Below, piece by piece: positions 35,431 through 46,319 of a stretch of 64,000 bases of DNA. The notes under the pieces were generated by a model. The model searched no databases, was not told the DNA's origin, and saw nothing but the letters and a program-made list of their open reading frames with translations. The translations under genes and the position numbers were made by a program. This stretch comes from Posidoniimonas polymericola (GTDB lineage Bacteria; Planctomycetota; Planctomycetia; Pirellulales; Lacipirellulaceae): positions 124,001 to 188,000 of the forward strand of contig NZ_SJPO01000009.1 of the NCBI RefSeq assembly GCF_007859935.1, written 5' to 3'. How positions within the stretch are numbered: position 1 is the first letter of the stretch; each line of letters opens with the position of its first letter.

Positions 35431-36135
35431 ATGAAGCTCAAGTCACTATTCGGCGTATGTGCCCTTTCGGTCGTGATGCTTGTGGGATCACAAGCGTCGG
35501 CGATGCTCAAGGTTGACTTCAACCATGGCGGCAGTCCGACTGAGGCCGGGTACTACGGCGTTGGTGTCGGCGGCGCAACTGGTCTTAATGGCGGAGCCGT
35601 CGGTGCATCGATCGATCTTTCGCTCACCGCGGTTGGCGGCACTTTGGATTCGCGCAACCGGACTTTCGGGCCAATTCCCGAAGATCTTTCCCGTGACTTT
35701 GTGTTCACCACAACCGGAACTAGCAGTGCTGGTGACTACCTCGACATTCTGCTGAAGAATGTGACTGCAGGCACCTACACCTTTACGGGGTTCTTCCACA
35801 ACTCTGAGCTTGCCAGCCCAGTAGGGGCCTACGAAGACGCGGAAACGAATGTTTCGTTCGCGAATGGCGCATCGCCGGCGCCCGGCGACTTCATCTTCGG
35901 TGCCAGCGGTGTCCGGACCGACTACGACGAAGAGCCTATCGGCGAGGCTTCGTTCAACTTTGTCAGCACCGGCGAAGACCTGACCTTCCGGATTGGCTTG
36001 GCCGATTCGAGCAAGCGAGCCGTGCTGATCAACGGCTTCACGCTCGCTGCTGTCCCCGAAGTTGGTTCCTTCTTCGTCGGCTCGCTGCTGTTCGGCGTCG
36101 GCATGGCCCGCTACCGCGGCAAGCGTCGTGCTTAG
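35431..36135 (+). CDS. Secreted PEP-CTERM-like protein with a PEV variant motif
   Basis: 234 residues from ATG 35431. The signal peptide (about 3-24, ending SQASA) is followed by a beta-rich domain starting LKVDFNHGGSPTEAGYYGVG. The C-terminus is tripartite like a PEP-CTERM signal, VPEVGS then a hydrophobic stretch (FFVGSLLFGVGMA) and RYRGKRRA, but with PEV where the other five candidates here have PEP. Lower GC and the strong promoter set it apart from its neighbours. It lies directly upstream of the exosortase gene with a terminator between, so it may be a dedicated or early substrate. The domain's function is unknown. Confidence 0.78.
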   Translation: MKLKSLFGVCALSVVMLVGSQASAMLKVDFNHGGSPTEAGYYGVGVGGATGLNGGAVGASIDLSLTAVGGTLDSRNRTFGPIPEDLSRDFVFTTTGTSSAGDYLDILLKNVTAGTYTFTGFFHNSELASPVGAYEDAETNVSFANGASPAPGDFIFGASGVRTDYDEEPIGEASFNFVSTGEDLTFRIGLADSSKRAVLINGFTLAAVPEVGSFFVGSLLFGVGMARYRGKRRA

Positions 36136-36169
36136 CCGTCAGACAACGACGAGCTGAATTCAAAATACG

Positions 36170-36203
36170 AAAAGCAGCCGGGGCTAGCTCCGGCTGCTTT
36201 TTT
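36170..36203 (+). terminator. Rho-independent terminator of the PEV-CTERM gene
   Basis: Stem AGCAGCCGG / CCGGCTGCT (36173-36198) followed by TTTTT. Confidence 0.85.
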
Positions 36204-36371
36204 GCGCTCCTGTTGGATTCCCCCGCCGCCGCGAGGTAGCCTCGGTTAGTTGGCTCCTTCCAATGCGGGGACCTACGAAGCGGCCCCTCTGCCGTTGTTG
36301 CCTCGATTGGTCTCGAGGCGCTCGCTAACCACCGCCGCCGACCAGTGTTCCCCTCGGCATAATCCCCTGCT

Positions 36372-38021
36372 ATGCACGCTCCCCTCCTCGCTATCATTGT
36401 CGCCCTGGCGTACGGCCCACTCCTCACGGAGTACGCGGCGAACCTGTGGTCGCGGCCGTACTACCAACACTTCCCCTACTATCTTGCGACATGCCTCTTG
36501 CTCGCGAACCGCGCGCTCCAGTTCCCCCGCTCAGACAAAACACCGACCCGCGCCACCTACGCCCCGCTGCTGGCTGCTGCGGCTTGTGCGATTCTCCCTC
36601 TGGCCTACTGGCTGGCTTCGCCGCTCTTGGCGGCTGTATCCTTCCTGCTGCTGCTAGGCTGGTGGCTCAACCGTTTGGCGACTGAGCTAGGGTCGCCGTT
36701 CCCAACGGCCGAGTGGTTACTGTTCTGGCTGCTCATCCCGCCCCCAATCAACCTCGACCGCCAGCTCATGGAGTCGCTGCAGCGGTGGAGCAGTTCGCTC
36801 AGCAGCGCCGTGCTGGACACCCTCGGGGTAAACCATTTGATGCAGGGGAACGCCCTGCTGCTGTCCGGGAAAGAGCTCTTCGTTGATGAGGCGTGCAGCG
36901 GGATTGTCTCGGTGGTGTCGATTGTCTCGTGCGCGGCGTTGTACGGGGTGTGGCGGTACCGCGGTCCGGCCCACACCATGCTACTGATGGCCTCCGCCGC
37001 CGGGTGGGCCGCCCTGCTCAATGTCGTCAGGATCACGACCATCGCCGTAGCCTACCAGTCTTGGGGCGCCGACTGGACCGAGGGGCTGTCGCACACCATC
37101 TTAGGTTTGGTTGTGTTCCTGCTAGCCCTGGGCGCCGTGCTCCTCACCGACTGGGCACTGAACGCCCTGCTCACCTCCGTCAGTGATCGCTACGCCGAAC
37201 AGAACGACACCCGCCTACGGCGTGGCGCTAAACTGGTGGCTATCTGGGACCGTGTGGCTACAAACACCCGGGTCCGCTTGAGGGAGTCCGAGGCGTCCGT
37301 CTCCGCAATCGCCACGGCATTTCGCGCGCCGCTGCTGCTGGTCGCCGCTTTGTCGCTGCTGAGCGCCGGGCAGCTGCTGAGTGCGGGGTCCCCGACGTCA
37401 ACGTCACCGACTCCGCCCCGGGTGGACGACGCCGCCTTTTCGCAGGCTCTTCAGCAAGACGTGCTGCCCCTCGAGATCGAAGGCCTGCAACTCACCGGGG
37501 TGAACTACGAAGAACGATCGCGGGACGACGCCTTTGGGAATCACTCCGTGTACTTCGACTACCAGAGCGACCGGGGTGAGACGTACCGCGTCTCGTGCGA
37601 CTTCTCGTATACCGGCGGCTGGCACGAGCTGTCGATCTGCTACCGCGGGATTGGGTGTGAGCTTGTCGAGCGTGAGGTCCAGACTCTTGATCAAGCCGGT
37701 GACGCGGAAACCGCGCCCGTGGAGTACGCCACGCTCGACCTGAGACAAGAAGATGGGAGCCTGCTGTGGGTCGCGTTTTGTGCCTGCGGTTTTGACGGCG
37801 CCCCCGCCGAGGCCGAACAGACCGACCTGATTGGGCGGCTGACAAATCGGACGACGCGGCAACACAACGACGCCCTCGGGGCGTCGTTTCAGGTGCAAGT
37901 GATCGTCCAACGCGAAGACCGCGTCAGCGCCCACGACCGCTACATTGGAACACTCCTCCTAGCCGACGCCCGATCGCGTTTTGTCGAAGTCGCAAGACGC
38001 ATGAGTCAGGAACAGGAATAG
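36372..38021 (+). CDS. Exosortase (XrtU-like) with C-terminal EpsI-like domain
   Basis: 549 residues. About eight membrane helices lie in the first 265 residues. The exosortase catalytic residues are seen as Cys175 (DEACSGIVS), Arg220 (LNVVRIT) and His241 (GLSHTILG). After a further helix (about 318-340) comes a soluble domain (about 350-545), placed like the EpsI domain (DUF3485) often fused to exosortases. The enzyme is expected to cut PEP-CTERM proteins at the membrane and pass them to the cell surface. It is followed after 34 nt by a TPR protein gene, likely cotranscribed. The length and fused domain resemble the planctomycete XrtU type, a tentative subtype call. Confidence 0.9.
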   Translation: MHAPLLAIIVALAYGPLLTEYAANLWSRPYYQHFPYYLATCLLLANRALQFPRSDKTPTRATYAPLLAAAACAILPLAYWLASPLLAAVSFLLLLGWWLNRLATELGSPFPTAEWLLFWLLIPPPINLDRQLMESLQRWSSSLSSAVLDTLGVNHLMQGNALLLSGKELFVDEACSGIVSVVSIVSCAALYGVWRYRGPAHTMLLMASAAGWAALLNVVRITTIAVAYQSWGADWTEGLSHTILGLVVFLLALGAVLLTDWALNALLTSVSDRYAEQNDTRLRRGAKLVAIWDRVATNTRVRLRESEASVSAIATAFRAPLLLVAALSLLSAGQLLSAGSPTSTSPTPPRVDDAAFSQALQQDVLPLEIEGLQLTGVNYEERSRDDAFGNHSVYFDYQSDRGETYRVSCDFSYTGGWHELSICYRGIGCELVEREVQTLDQAGDAETAPVEYATLDLRQEDGSLLWVAFCACGFDGAPAEAEQTDLIGRLTNRTTRQHNDALGASFQVQVIVQREDRVSAHDRYIGTLLLADARSRFVEVARRMSQEQE

Positions 38022-38055
38022 AATCAGTGGGTATCGATCCTGCCGATCAGCCATC

Positions 38056-39912
38056 ATGAGTCGCCGCAGAGGTTCACATTCGCCGCACCGCTCGCGCCTG
38101 TCCAATTGGATAATGGGTTGCTGGTGGTGGTTGCTGGAGACCAGAGAACGTTTTAGCCGCCGCGTGGCACGAGTAGGCAGGCGTGTGTCTCGCGGGTTCT
38201 CGTCGGTGCAGGACGGCCTTGAGGGGATCGAATCCGTCGCCACCCGCGTTATCCGGCGCCCGTTCCGCTTTCTGTCGGGACGTTCCAGTAGTGGTTCGAC
38301 CTCAGCGATTGGTTCTCTGGGCGAGGCGACCTCACGGTTTCTGGGCGCCCCTTTCCGGTACGCCGCGAGAGGGAAGCGGCTGTTTCGGACGGTCGACTCG
38401 CTGGAAAAAGTGCTCGACCTCGTCTTCCTGCCCGTTACCTCTGTCGCCGGATTTGCCTACGCCTGGGTAACGACCCGCCGGGTCCGTGAAGTACTGCTGG
38501 CGCTCCCGGTGCTTGTTCTGATTCTCCCCTTCGCATATGTCGCGCTGTCGGCCTCGTTGCGGGGGCGGGGTCCGATCGCCTCTCGCTACCAGGAAGCTTT
38601 GCAGGTCGCCCGCAAGGAAGGCAGGCTGCAGGACGCGGAGCTGCTCCGAGCGAAGCTGGCGCAACTAGGAGTCGACAACAGTCGCACCGAGTACCTTGAG
38701 GCGTTAAAGATCGTCGACAAGGGGGACTACTCCACCGGGTTCTCCCTGATGCAGCAGCTTGCCCCGGCAGAAGCTCCGGGCTTCGCCGAAGCTCACTACT
38801 GGATCGCCTTTAATCTTGTCAGGAACGACCAGTCGACGGACGAGCAATTCGGCCCCACCAGCATTGAAGAGCGATCAAGGCTGGCCGAAAAGCACCTCGA
38901 TCAGCTGAGGGCCTACGGCGTTGAGTCGCCCGTGGTGAAACTGCTGCACGCCGTCGTGCTGGCCCGCACCGGGCGTTTGAAAGAAGCTGCGGAGATGCTC
39001 GAGCCAATCTCCGACTCGGTTTTCGCCGCCGCGGCGATGCGGGTGAGGTTGCTCGTTTCTCTCGAACGCCCCGTCGAGGCGGCGAAACAGGCCGAGTCGG
39101 TCAATCGGCTGTACCTGCAGCTCGACGTGCCCGCGAGCACCCTGACGGCCGACGAACACCGCAGCCGGGTCCTTGCTGCTACCCTCCTTGGTGACGAGCT
39201 GCTGAAGGAACAGGCCCTGCTCGCGTGGCGGCGCGTGGACCCGACCAACGTCGAACCGGCCGTGCTGCTGCTGCGGCACACGGAATCGCTCATCACCGAG
39301 ACCTTCACCAAGGACGAGTTTTCCCCGGACGCCCTCGTGACCCGGCTGTGCCGCGCCGAAGAGCTCGGCAGTCCGCGCCCGTGGCTGGCCCTCCAGCTGC
39401 GGGACCTGATAGAGCTTCGCGGCCATTCTGAATCGTACCGCTTTGCATGGCTTGGCCTCCTCGGTTCGCCTGACGCAAGCGACGAGTTCATCGAGCTGGC
39501 CGGGACAACCGCCGCCCTGCGTGGGCAGGTAGACCAGGCGCGGAAAGCGTTCTCTAGACTCACCGATGACGGCCAAGCCGATCCACTGGTGTGGAACAAT
39601 TACGCGTGGGCGTTGATGCAGCCGCCGCAGCCCAATCTCCTCGAGGCACTCCAGGCAATCGAGGGCGCCTTGAAGCAAGAGCCCGAGAGCGCTATTTACC
39701 GCGAAACTCGCGGGCAGATCAACGTTCTGCTGCAGCGGTGGCCCGACGCCATCGAAGATCTCGAGTTCGCAGTCCAGGAATTCCCTGAGAACAAGGTGGT
39801 GCACAAGGGGCTTGGGCTGGCCTACGACGCCACAGGGAAGAAAGAGCTCGCCGCCACTCACTGGGAGCAGTCGGGGGAGCCCCGCCCCCAGAACCCGATT
39901 GCAAACCCATGA
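38056..39912 (+). CDS. Membrane-anchored TPR protein linked to the exosortase
   Basis: 618 residues. The first 150 residues are basic and Ser/Arg-rich, then one membrane helix (about 150-175, VLLALPVLVLILPFAYVALS). The rest consists of helical repeats of TPR type, clearest at the C-terminus (PLVWNNYAWALMQPPQPNLL, AIYRETRGQINVLLQRWPDA, KVVHKGLGLAYDATGKKELA). It lies 34 nt after the exosortase gene. TPR proteins are commonly found in exosortase/exopolysaccharide loci as scaffolds; here it may organise export or surface attachment of PEP-CTERM proteins. That role is inferred from position. Confidence 0.8.
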   Translation: MSRRRGSHSPHRSRLSNWIMGCWWWLLETRERFSRRVARVGRRVSRGFSSVQDGLEGIESVATRVIRRPFRFLSGRSSSGSTSAIGSLGEATSRFLGAPFRYAARGKRLFRTVDSLEKVLDLVFLPVTSVAGFAYAWVTTRRVREVLLALPVLVLILPFAYVALSASLRGRGPIASRYQEALQVARKEGRLQDAELLRAKLAQLGVDNSRTEYLEALKIVDKGDYSTGFSLMQQLAPAEAPGFAEAHYWIAFNLVRNDQSTDEQFGPTSIEERSRLAEKHLDQLRAYGVESPVVKLLHAVVLARTGRLKEAAEMLEPISDSVFAAAAMRVRLLVSLERPVEAAKQAESVNRLYLQLDVPASTLTADEHRSRVLAATLLGDELLKEQALLAWRRVDPTNVEPAVLLLRHTESLITETFTKDEFSPDALVTRLCRAEELGSPRPWLALQLRDLIELRGHSESYRFAWLGLLGSPDASDEFIELAGTTAALRGQVDQARKAFSRLTDDGQADPLVWNNYAWALMQPPQPNLLEALQAIEGALKQEPESAIYRETRGQINVLLQRWPDAIEDLEFAVQEFPENKVVHKGLGLAYDATGKKELAATHWEQSGEPRPQNPIANP

Positions 39913-39969
39913 CGCCATCCATTGCCCCGTCTCAAGGGACCCCCCCGTCCCCCACACCGAAGGCGCGTC

Positions 39970-40560
39970 TCTTTGATCGCGCGGGGCGGCCGTCGTCAGT
40001 TCCGGCTTAGAGAACCAGACGCCGCTCGCCGACCCAGGGGGCGGCCTGTCGGCTTTCGGGTTCGTCCTCGCCGCTCGCTGCTTGGTCGGTCAGGGCGGAG
40101 TCGAGCCTCGCGGCCTCGGTCGACGGTTTCACGAAGTCTTTCGGCGGACTCATGGCGAGGTATTCGATAAGGTCCGCGGCAATTGCGTACCGCTCAGCAG
40201 TCGCCGTGCCGGAACGAGGACACGCTGGGCAGCCCGTTGGTCCACTCGCCGTCAAGTAGGATCGACTTAATCGAGAAGCGGGCCTCGGGGGCAATGCATC
40301 CGAGAAGGAGTGGTCTTGGTCGAGGCCGCCGGTCGCGTTGCGGACCGCGGCGCCCGCAAGAAACACGGGACCGGCCCACGGGTCGTTGAGCACTACGCGG
40401 TAGGCACCGGCGTTGCATGCGTCGGCTGCGCCGCCAGTCGCTAGCGCCGGTCCGATCGCGACCAACGCCTGGTCCTTCCATGTCCACCTGCGGAACGCTG
40501 ATCTGGTCGACGACCGGTCCGAGGCGGAGCATTTCCGCCAGCAGGCGATTCGGCCGCTCC
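39970..40560 (-). pseudogene. Possible decayed gene, frameshifted
   Basis: No single frame spans this stretch, yet protein-like pieces occur in succession on the minus strand in different frames: NRLLAEMLRLGPVVDQI (about 40550-40500), YRVVLNDPWAGPVFLAGAAV (about 40400-40335), LLLGCIAPEARFSIKSILLD (about 40315-40250) and YAIAADLIEYLAMSPPKDFV (about 40190-40130). At least two frameshifts would be needed to join them. The pieces look like a degraded coding sequence rather than noise, but I do not recognise the family. Surrounding genes are intact on the left and damaged (rhodanese) on the right. Confidence 0.35.
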
Positions 40561-40673
40561 CTCTCGGCTGCAGTGGTCGAGGGGTGGGCCGATCAAGTAC
40601 GGACGCTTTTGTGGGAACTCTCCGGACGGCCGAGGCGTCTCAACCCCGCTGGTCTGTTCCTCAAAGCAAAGGT

Positions 40674-41150
40674 ATGCCGATGATCCGTTCCATCGCGTTG
40701 GCGGCCGCGTTCGCCATCCTTGCTTACCCCTTTTCCGCAGCAGCCGATTCCCAACCCGGTGCGTCCCAGCGGGCCTCCGCTCCGACAAAGAACCCCCAAA
40801 TCGATTACGGCGGATTCTTGGAGCTGTGCCTCGAGGTTCAGCCCTACCGAGAAGAGCGACGCGTCGACGAAGCAGCGTTTCTCGCTCTCGCCAAGAAGTC
40901 CGGCACAATCATTCTCGACACCCGGAGCAAATGGGCCTACGACGACCTGCACATCAAGGACGCGGTGCACCTCAACTTCTCCGACTTCACGACCAAGTCT
41001 TTGGAAGAAGCACTCGGGGACAAGAGCACTCGGGTGTGGATCTACTGCAACAACAACTTCAAACCGACCACCAGGTCACTAGCGACCAAGATGGCGCCCA
41101 CGGCGCTGAACATCCCGACCTTCGTCGCCCTCTACGGCTACGGGTACTAG
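40674..41150 (+). CDS. Exported rhodanese-like protein, cut short by an in-frame TAG
   Basis: 158 residues from ATG 40674 (a second ATG follows at 40680). The signal peptide (SIALAAAFAILAYPFSAAA) leads to a rhodanese fold with IILDTRSKWAYDDLHIKDAV and the active-site loop YCNNNFKPT, whose Cys would be the sulfur-carrying residue. The protein stops after FVALYGYGY at a TAG (41148-41150). The same frame then continues with NVYELAPVLDPGHTRLDLV until TAA at 41229-41231. Proteins of this type usually continue past the YGYGY segment, so this looks like a nonsense mutation that removes the last 26 residues. It may still fold. Confidence 0.75.
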   Translation: MPMIRSIALAAAFAILAYPFSAAADSQPGASQRASAPTKNPQIDYGGFLELCLEVQPYREERRVDEAAFLALAKKSGTIILDTRSKWAYDDLHIKDAVHLNFSDFTTKSLEEALGDKSTRVWIYCNNNFKPTTRSLATKMAPTALNIPTFVALYGYGY

Positions 41151-41245
41151 AACGTCTACGAACTGGCCCCTGTGCTCGACCCAGGGCACACTCGCCTGGA
41201 TCTGGTCAGCAGCGATCGCGGGCGAAAGTAATCTCGCTGCCGCCG

Positions 41246-43147
41246 CTACAGCGTCGACGTCAGCTCGCTCTGCATGGCGTCGCGTTGGCGGGTGACCATT
41301 TCGTGGTACGCGCCGCGGGCGGCGAGCAGCTCTTCGTGGGCGCCCCGTTCGATGATCCGCCCGTGCTCCATCACCAGGATCATGTCCGCGCTGGTGACCG
41401 TCGACAGCCGGTGGGCGATGACGAAGGTCGTGCGGCCGTGCATCAGGTCGGCCAGCGACTGCTGGATCAGCTGCTCGCTCTCGGTGTCGAGGTTGCTGGT
41501 GGCCTCATCGAGGATCAGGATCTTGGGGTCGGCCAACAATGCCCGGGCGATCGACAGCCGCTGGGCCTGGCCGCCCGAGAGCCGCACGCCGCGCTCGCCG
41601 ATCACTGTGTCGTAGCCTTCGGGCATCTGATCGATGAACTGATGGGCGTTCGCGCGGTGGGCCGCTTCGACCACTTCCTCATGGGTCGCCTTGGGCCGGC
41701 CGTACGCGATGTTGCTGCGGATCGAGCCGTCGAACAGGAACACCTCCTGCTGCACTACGCCCAGCAGATTACGGTAGCTGGCGAGCCGCAGGTCGCGGAG
41801 GTCGTGCCCGTTGAGCGTGATGGCTCCGGAGGTCGGGTCGTAGAAGCGGGCGACCAGGTCGGTGATGGTGGTCTTGCCGGCGCCGCTGCGGCCGACCAGC
41901 GCCACGACGCTGCCGCCGGGCACGGTGAGGTCGAAGTCGCGGATCACGGGCTCGCCGTCGTTGTACTCGAAGTCGACGTGGTCGAACCGCAGCTCGCGGA
42001 CCTCCTGAGGCGCGGCGATGGCGTCCGGCTTGTCGGGCTTGTCGGTCGGCGACTCGATCACCTCGAACACCCGCTCCATGCCGGCGAGCGATCGCTGCAG
42101 CTCGGAGAACGAGTTGACGATCTGCCACACCGGCTCGAGCAGCATCAGCGTGTACATCTGGAAGGCCATGATGTCGCCGATGGTGGCCTTGCCGTAGATG
42201 GTCATCGCGCCGCCCATCCACACGATCACCACGTTGACCGACGCCAGCAGGAACCCCCAGCTGGTCCACAGCACGATCTCACGCCAGTGGGCGAACAGCT
42301 CCTTGCGGGCGATGGTGTGCCGGCCGCCGAGGTAGGTCGCCTCCTCGTTGACCTCCCGCTGGAACGCCCGCACCACGCGGATGCCGCCGAAGGTCTCGCT
42401 GACGCGGGCGTCGATGGCGGCGTTCTCTTCGCGCATCGAGCGGTAGATCGGCCGCACGCGGCGGGCGACCGTCAGGCTGAGCGCCATGGCCGGCGGCAGC
42501 ACCACCATCGCGGCCAGCGCCAGCTTCCAGTTGATCGACAGCAGGATCCCCAGCGCCACGAGCAGCCGCACCAGCGACACGCCCGGCGAGATGATCGCCA
42601 GCTGCAGCAGGCCGGTGGTGCGGTCGATGTCGCCGCTCAGGCGGCTGATGATGCCGCCGGTCTTCATGTCGTTCAGGTCGTCCAGCGGCAGGCCGAGCAT
42701 CCGATTGAACAGCGCCCGGCGGAGCGACAGCAGCACCTTCACGTTGAGGATCCGCTGGTGGAAATTCCGCGTCGCGTCCAGCAGCCGAGCCAGCACGATC
42801 ACGCCGAGGAACAGCCCGCCGACCAGGTTGAGCCGCATCAGCCGTTCGGCGCTCGACGGGCCATCGCCGCCGATCACGTTGTCGATGATGTACCGCAGGA
42901 ACAGCGGCTGCATCATGTCGAGCACCGCGATGGTCAGCGCCAGCGCGCCGATCGCGATGACCGTCCCGCGGTAGGGGCCGAGCCACCGCAGATACATCCG
43001 CAGGTACTTGCGGCGTTCGGACTTGTCGGTGTTCTCGACGCGGTCCTTGTCGGCCTTGGCGCGGGCGGACAGCTCGCGCACGCGGCCCTCGCGGTACGCC
43101 TGGCGGAACTCTTGGAAACGGCTTCGGGAGCTATCACGATTGGACAA
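41246..43147 (-). CDS. ABC transporter, fused membrane and ATPase domains (MsbA-like)
   Basis: 633 residues. Six membrane helices (about 60-350) form the exporter domain. The ATPase domain has Walker A GRSGAGKTTI (about 424-433), Q-loop VVQQEVFLFDG, signature LSGGQAQRLSIARAL and Walker B ILILDEATSNLD, then the H-loop IAHRLST. Half-transporters of this kind form homodimers that move lipids, lipid-linked sugars or drugs outward. No ATG fits the family's start; a TTG at 43147 (MSNRDSSRSRF) gives the expected length. The open frame continues antisense through glmS, which is a codon-bias artefact. It diverges from glmS. Confidence 0.9.
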   Translation of the reverse strand: MSNRDSSRSRFQEFRQAYREGRVRELSARAKADKDRVENTDKSERRKYLRMYLRWLGPYRGTVIAIGALALTIAVLDMMQPLFLRYIIDNVIGGDGPSSAERLMRLNLVGGLFLGVIVLARLLDATRNFHQRILNVKVLLSLRRALFNRMLGLPLDDLNDMKTGGIISRLSGDIDRTTGLLQLAIISPGVSLVRLLVALGILLSINWKLALAAMVVLPPAMALSLTVARRVRPIYRSMREENAAIDARVSETFGGIRVVRAFQREVNEEATYLGGRHTIARKELFAHWREIVLWTSWGFLLASVNVVIVWMGGAMTIYGKATIGDIMAFQMYTLMLLEPVWQIVNSFSELQRSLAGMERVFEVIESPTDKPDKPDAIAAPQEVRELRFDHVDFEYNDGEPVIRDFDLTVPGGSVVALVGRSGAGKTTITDLVARFYDPTSGAITLNGHDLRDLRLASYRNLLGVVQQEVFLFDGSIRSNIAYGRPKATHEEVVEAAHRANAHQFIDQMPEGYDTVIGERGVRLSGGQAQRLSIARALLADPKILILDEATSNLDTESEQLIQQSLADLMHGRTTFVIAHRLSTVTSADMILVMEHGRIIERGAHEELLAARGAYHEMVTRQRDAMQSELTSTL

Positions 43148-43355
43148 TGCAACAGGGGCGCAGCAGGGGCCCGGCGGTCGAGGTGGGCAGGGGGAGGAGC
43201 AAGGTGGCAGGCCGGCTCCGCGCCGGCCCCCCAGGATCCAGCGCAGTCGCAGACGGACGAATGGTACGCAGGCAGGGCCCGAAAGTGCAGCCAAATTCCG
43301 GGAATCCGTCCCGCCCGCGCTAGCCCACCCCGTCCGAATGCCGGCGGAGTCAACA

Positions 43356-43384
43356 TTGGGCCATTCGCAGAAACTTCGTAGAAT
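43356..43384 (+). promoter_or_regulatory. Promoter of glmS
   Basis: -35 TTGGGC (43356-43361), a 17-bp spacer and -10 TAGAAT (43379-43384), giving a leader of about 39 nt. There is no room for a glmS ribozyme. Confidence 0.5.
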
Positions 43385-43429
43385 CCAGCTAGCGACCCCC
43401 ATTCTCTCATTTGCGTAACGGAACCTCCT

Positions 43430-45304
<1,875 letters not shown>

Positions 45305-45387
45305 GTAGCCGGCGAGCTACGCCTCGCCGGTGGCCCCGCCAAACGAGCCCGCCAGCGTTTCTCCTTCCGACGGCGTTTTGTCCCTTC

Positions 45388-45434
45388 CGACTTTTGTCCC
45401 TAATTCCGACAACGATTTCTAAGGACAAAAGTCG
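45388..45434. repeat. CGACTTTTGTCC inverted repeat, copy 1
   Basis: CGACTTTTGTCC (45388-45399) and its exact complement GGACAAAAGTCG (45423-45434) around a 23-nt spacer. A further TTTTGTCC lies at 45376. Confidence 0.7.
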
Positions 45435-45510
45435 GGGCCCGTTTCGGGCGCCGGTCGCCTTAAGTGGTGCTATTGATTAAGGTTGCGGATCTGCCCTCAG
45501 CAGGCTCCAG

Positions 45511-45550
45511 CGACTTTTGTCCGATCTTGTCCACCAGCGCGGACAAAAGC
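45511..45550. repeat. CGACTTTTGTCC inverted repeat, copy 2
   Basis: CGACTTTTGTCC (45511-45522) and GGACAAAAGC (45541-45550), with another CTTGTCC word in the spacer. Confidence 0.65.
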
Positions 45551-45880
45551 CCCACCAACGACCGGCTTCCCCGCCGCAACCGCCGGCGGAAGCCGCCGGG
45601 ATTGCGTCCTGCCAGCGACACCACGGCCGGCATCCAGGGGCCCCCAGCAGCCCCTCTATTGGACCGCGCTGCCGGCCCAATTTCTACAAAGAAATGGTTC
45701 AGCGCCGCCAATTGTGGCGTGGTGGTTCCCCACCGTGATCGGCCCGGGCGCAGAGAAGGGAACCGCCAAGACGCCAAGTCGCCAAGAGGGCGCTCGATGA
45801 GCACCGGGTGGCTCGCACCCAAGCGCGTGGTGCCTCGCCAACAGCGCGACCACGCCCTTTCAGGGACGTGCCACCCGAAA

Positions 45881-45913
45881 CCCCATCAGCCGCCGGGCGT
45901 TCGCCCCCGGTTC
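45881..45913 (-). repeat. Diverged third copy of the 33-bp repeat
   Basis: 25 of 33 positions match the reverse complement of the repeat at 3143-3175 and 3798-3830, including the CATCAGCCG core and the CCGGTTC end. Confidence 0.5.
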
Positions 45914-46319
45914 GGAAGCACTCGTCCGCGCGGCGGCAATTGCCCTGAAGGGGCAACCTACCACAGCCCAGGGCGCAGCCCTGGGATACCGGCCCGCGCT
46001 GCCCTCAGGCCTGAAGGGCCGCGCTAACATTGGTAGTAGCGCGGAGCTTCTCTGAGGCGACAATCCAACGACCCCAGCGCAGTGTGAGCGAGGCTGACGG
46101 CAAGCCCCGCCGCGACGCCGTGCCCGCCCGCAGAACACGTTCGATCCCCTCGGCGGTCCTCCCGCGGTCGAGCCGGGCGCCATGCCCCACGCTGGCGTGG
46201 GCGTGGGCCCCGGGTTCAGCATTGCCACGCGAGCGTGGCAACGGCACCCGCCTACGTAGCGCGGCCTCCTCAGTTAGCTTCACCCGGCGCGCCCCATGCG
46301 CCAAAGCTCTGCCTTAGAC

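Larger units (their letters stand above)
45305..46319. other. Gene-free patch of dispersed repeats
   Basis: About 1 kb downstream of glmS with no convincing gene. From left to right it holds two CGACTTTTGTCC inverted repeats (45388-45434, 45511-45550), a CCAAGACGCCAAGTCGCCAAG run (about 45767-45787), a diverged copy of the 33-bp repeat (45881-45913), the palindrome CCCAGGGC / GCCCTGGG (45967-45985) and a CCACGCTGGCGTGGG palindrome near 46188-46202. Such sequences appear to gather in planctomycete intergenic regions. It borders the toxin/immunity remnant. Confidence 0.6.

Noticed and set aside
41148-41150. TAG in the rhodanese gene as a pyrrolysine codon or programmed readthrough
   Set aside because: No pyl genes or readthrough context are visible; a simple nonsense mutation explains the data better, so recoding was not claimed.
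43385-43429. glmS ribozyme in the leader
   Set aside because: The leader from the likely promoter is only about 39 nt, far too short, and no ribozyme core is visible.
45460-45822. 120-codon minus-strand frame after glmS
   Set aside because: It is made of dispersed repeat sequence (the CTTTTGTCC inverted repeats give its C-terminal part) and shows no gene-like features.
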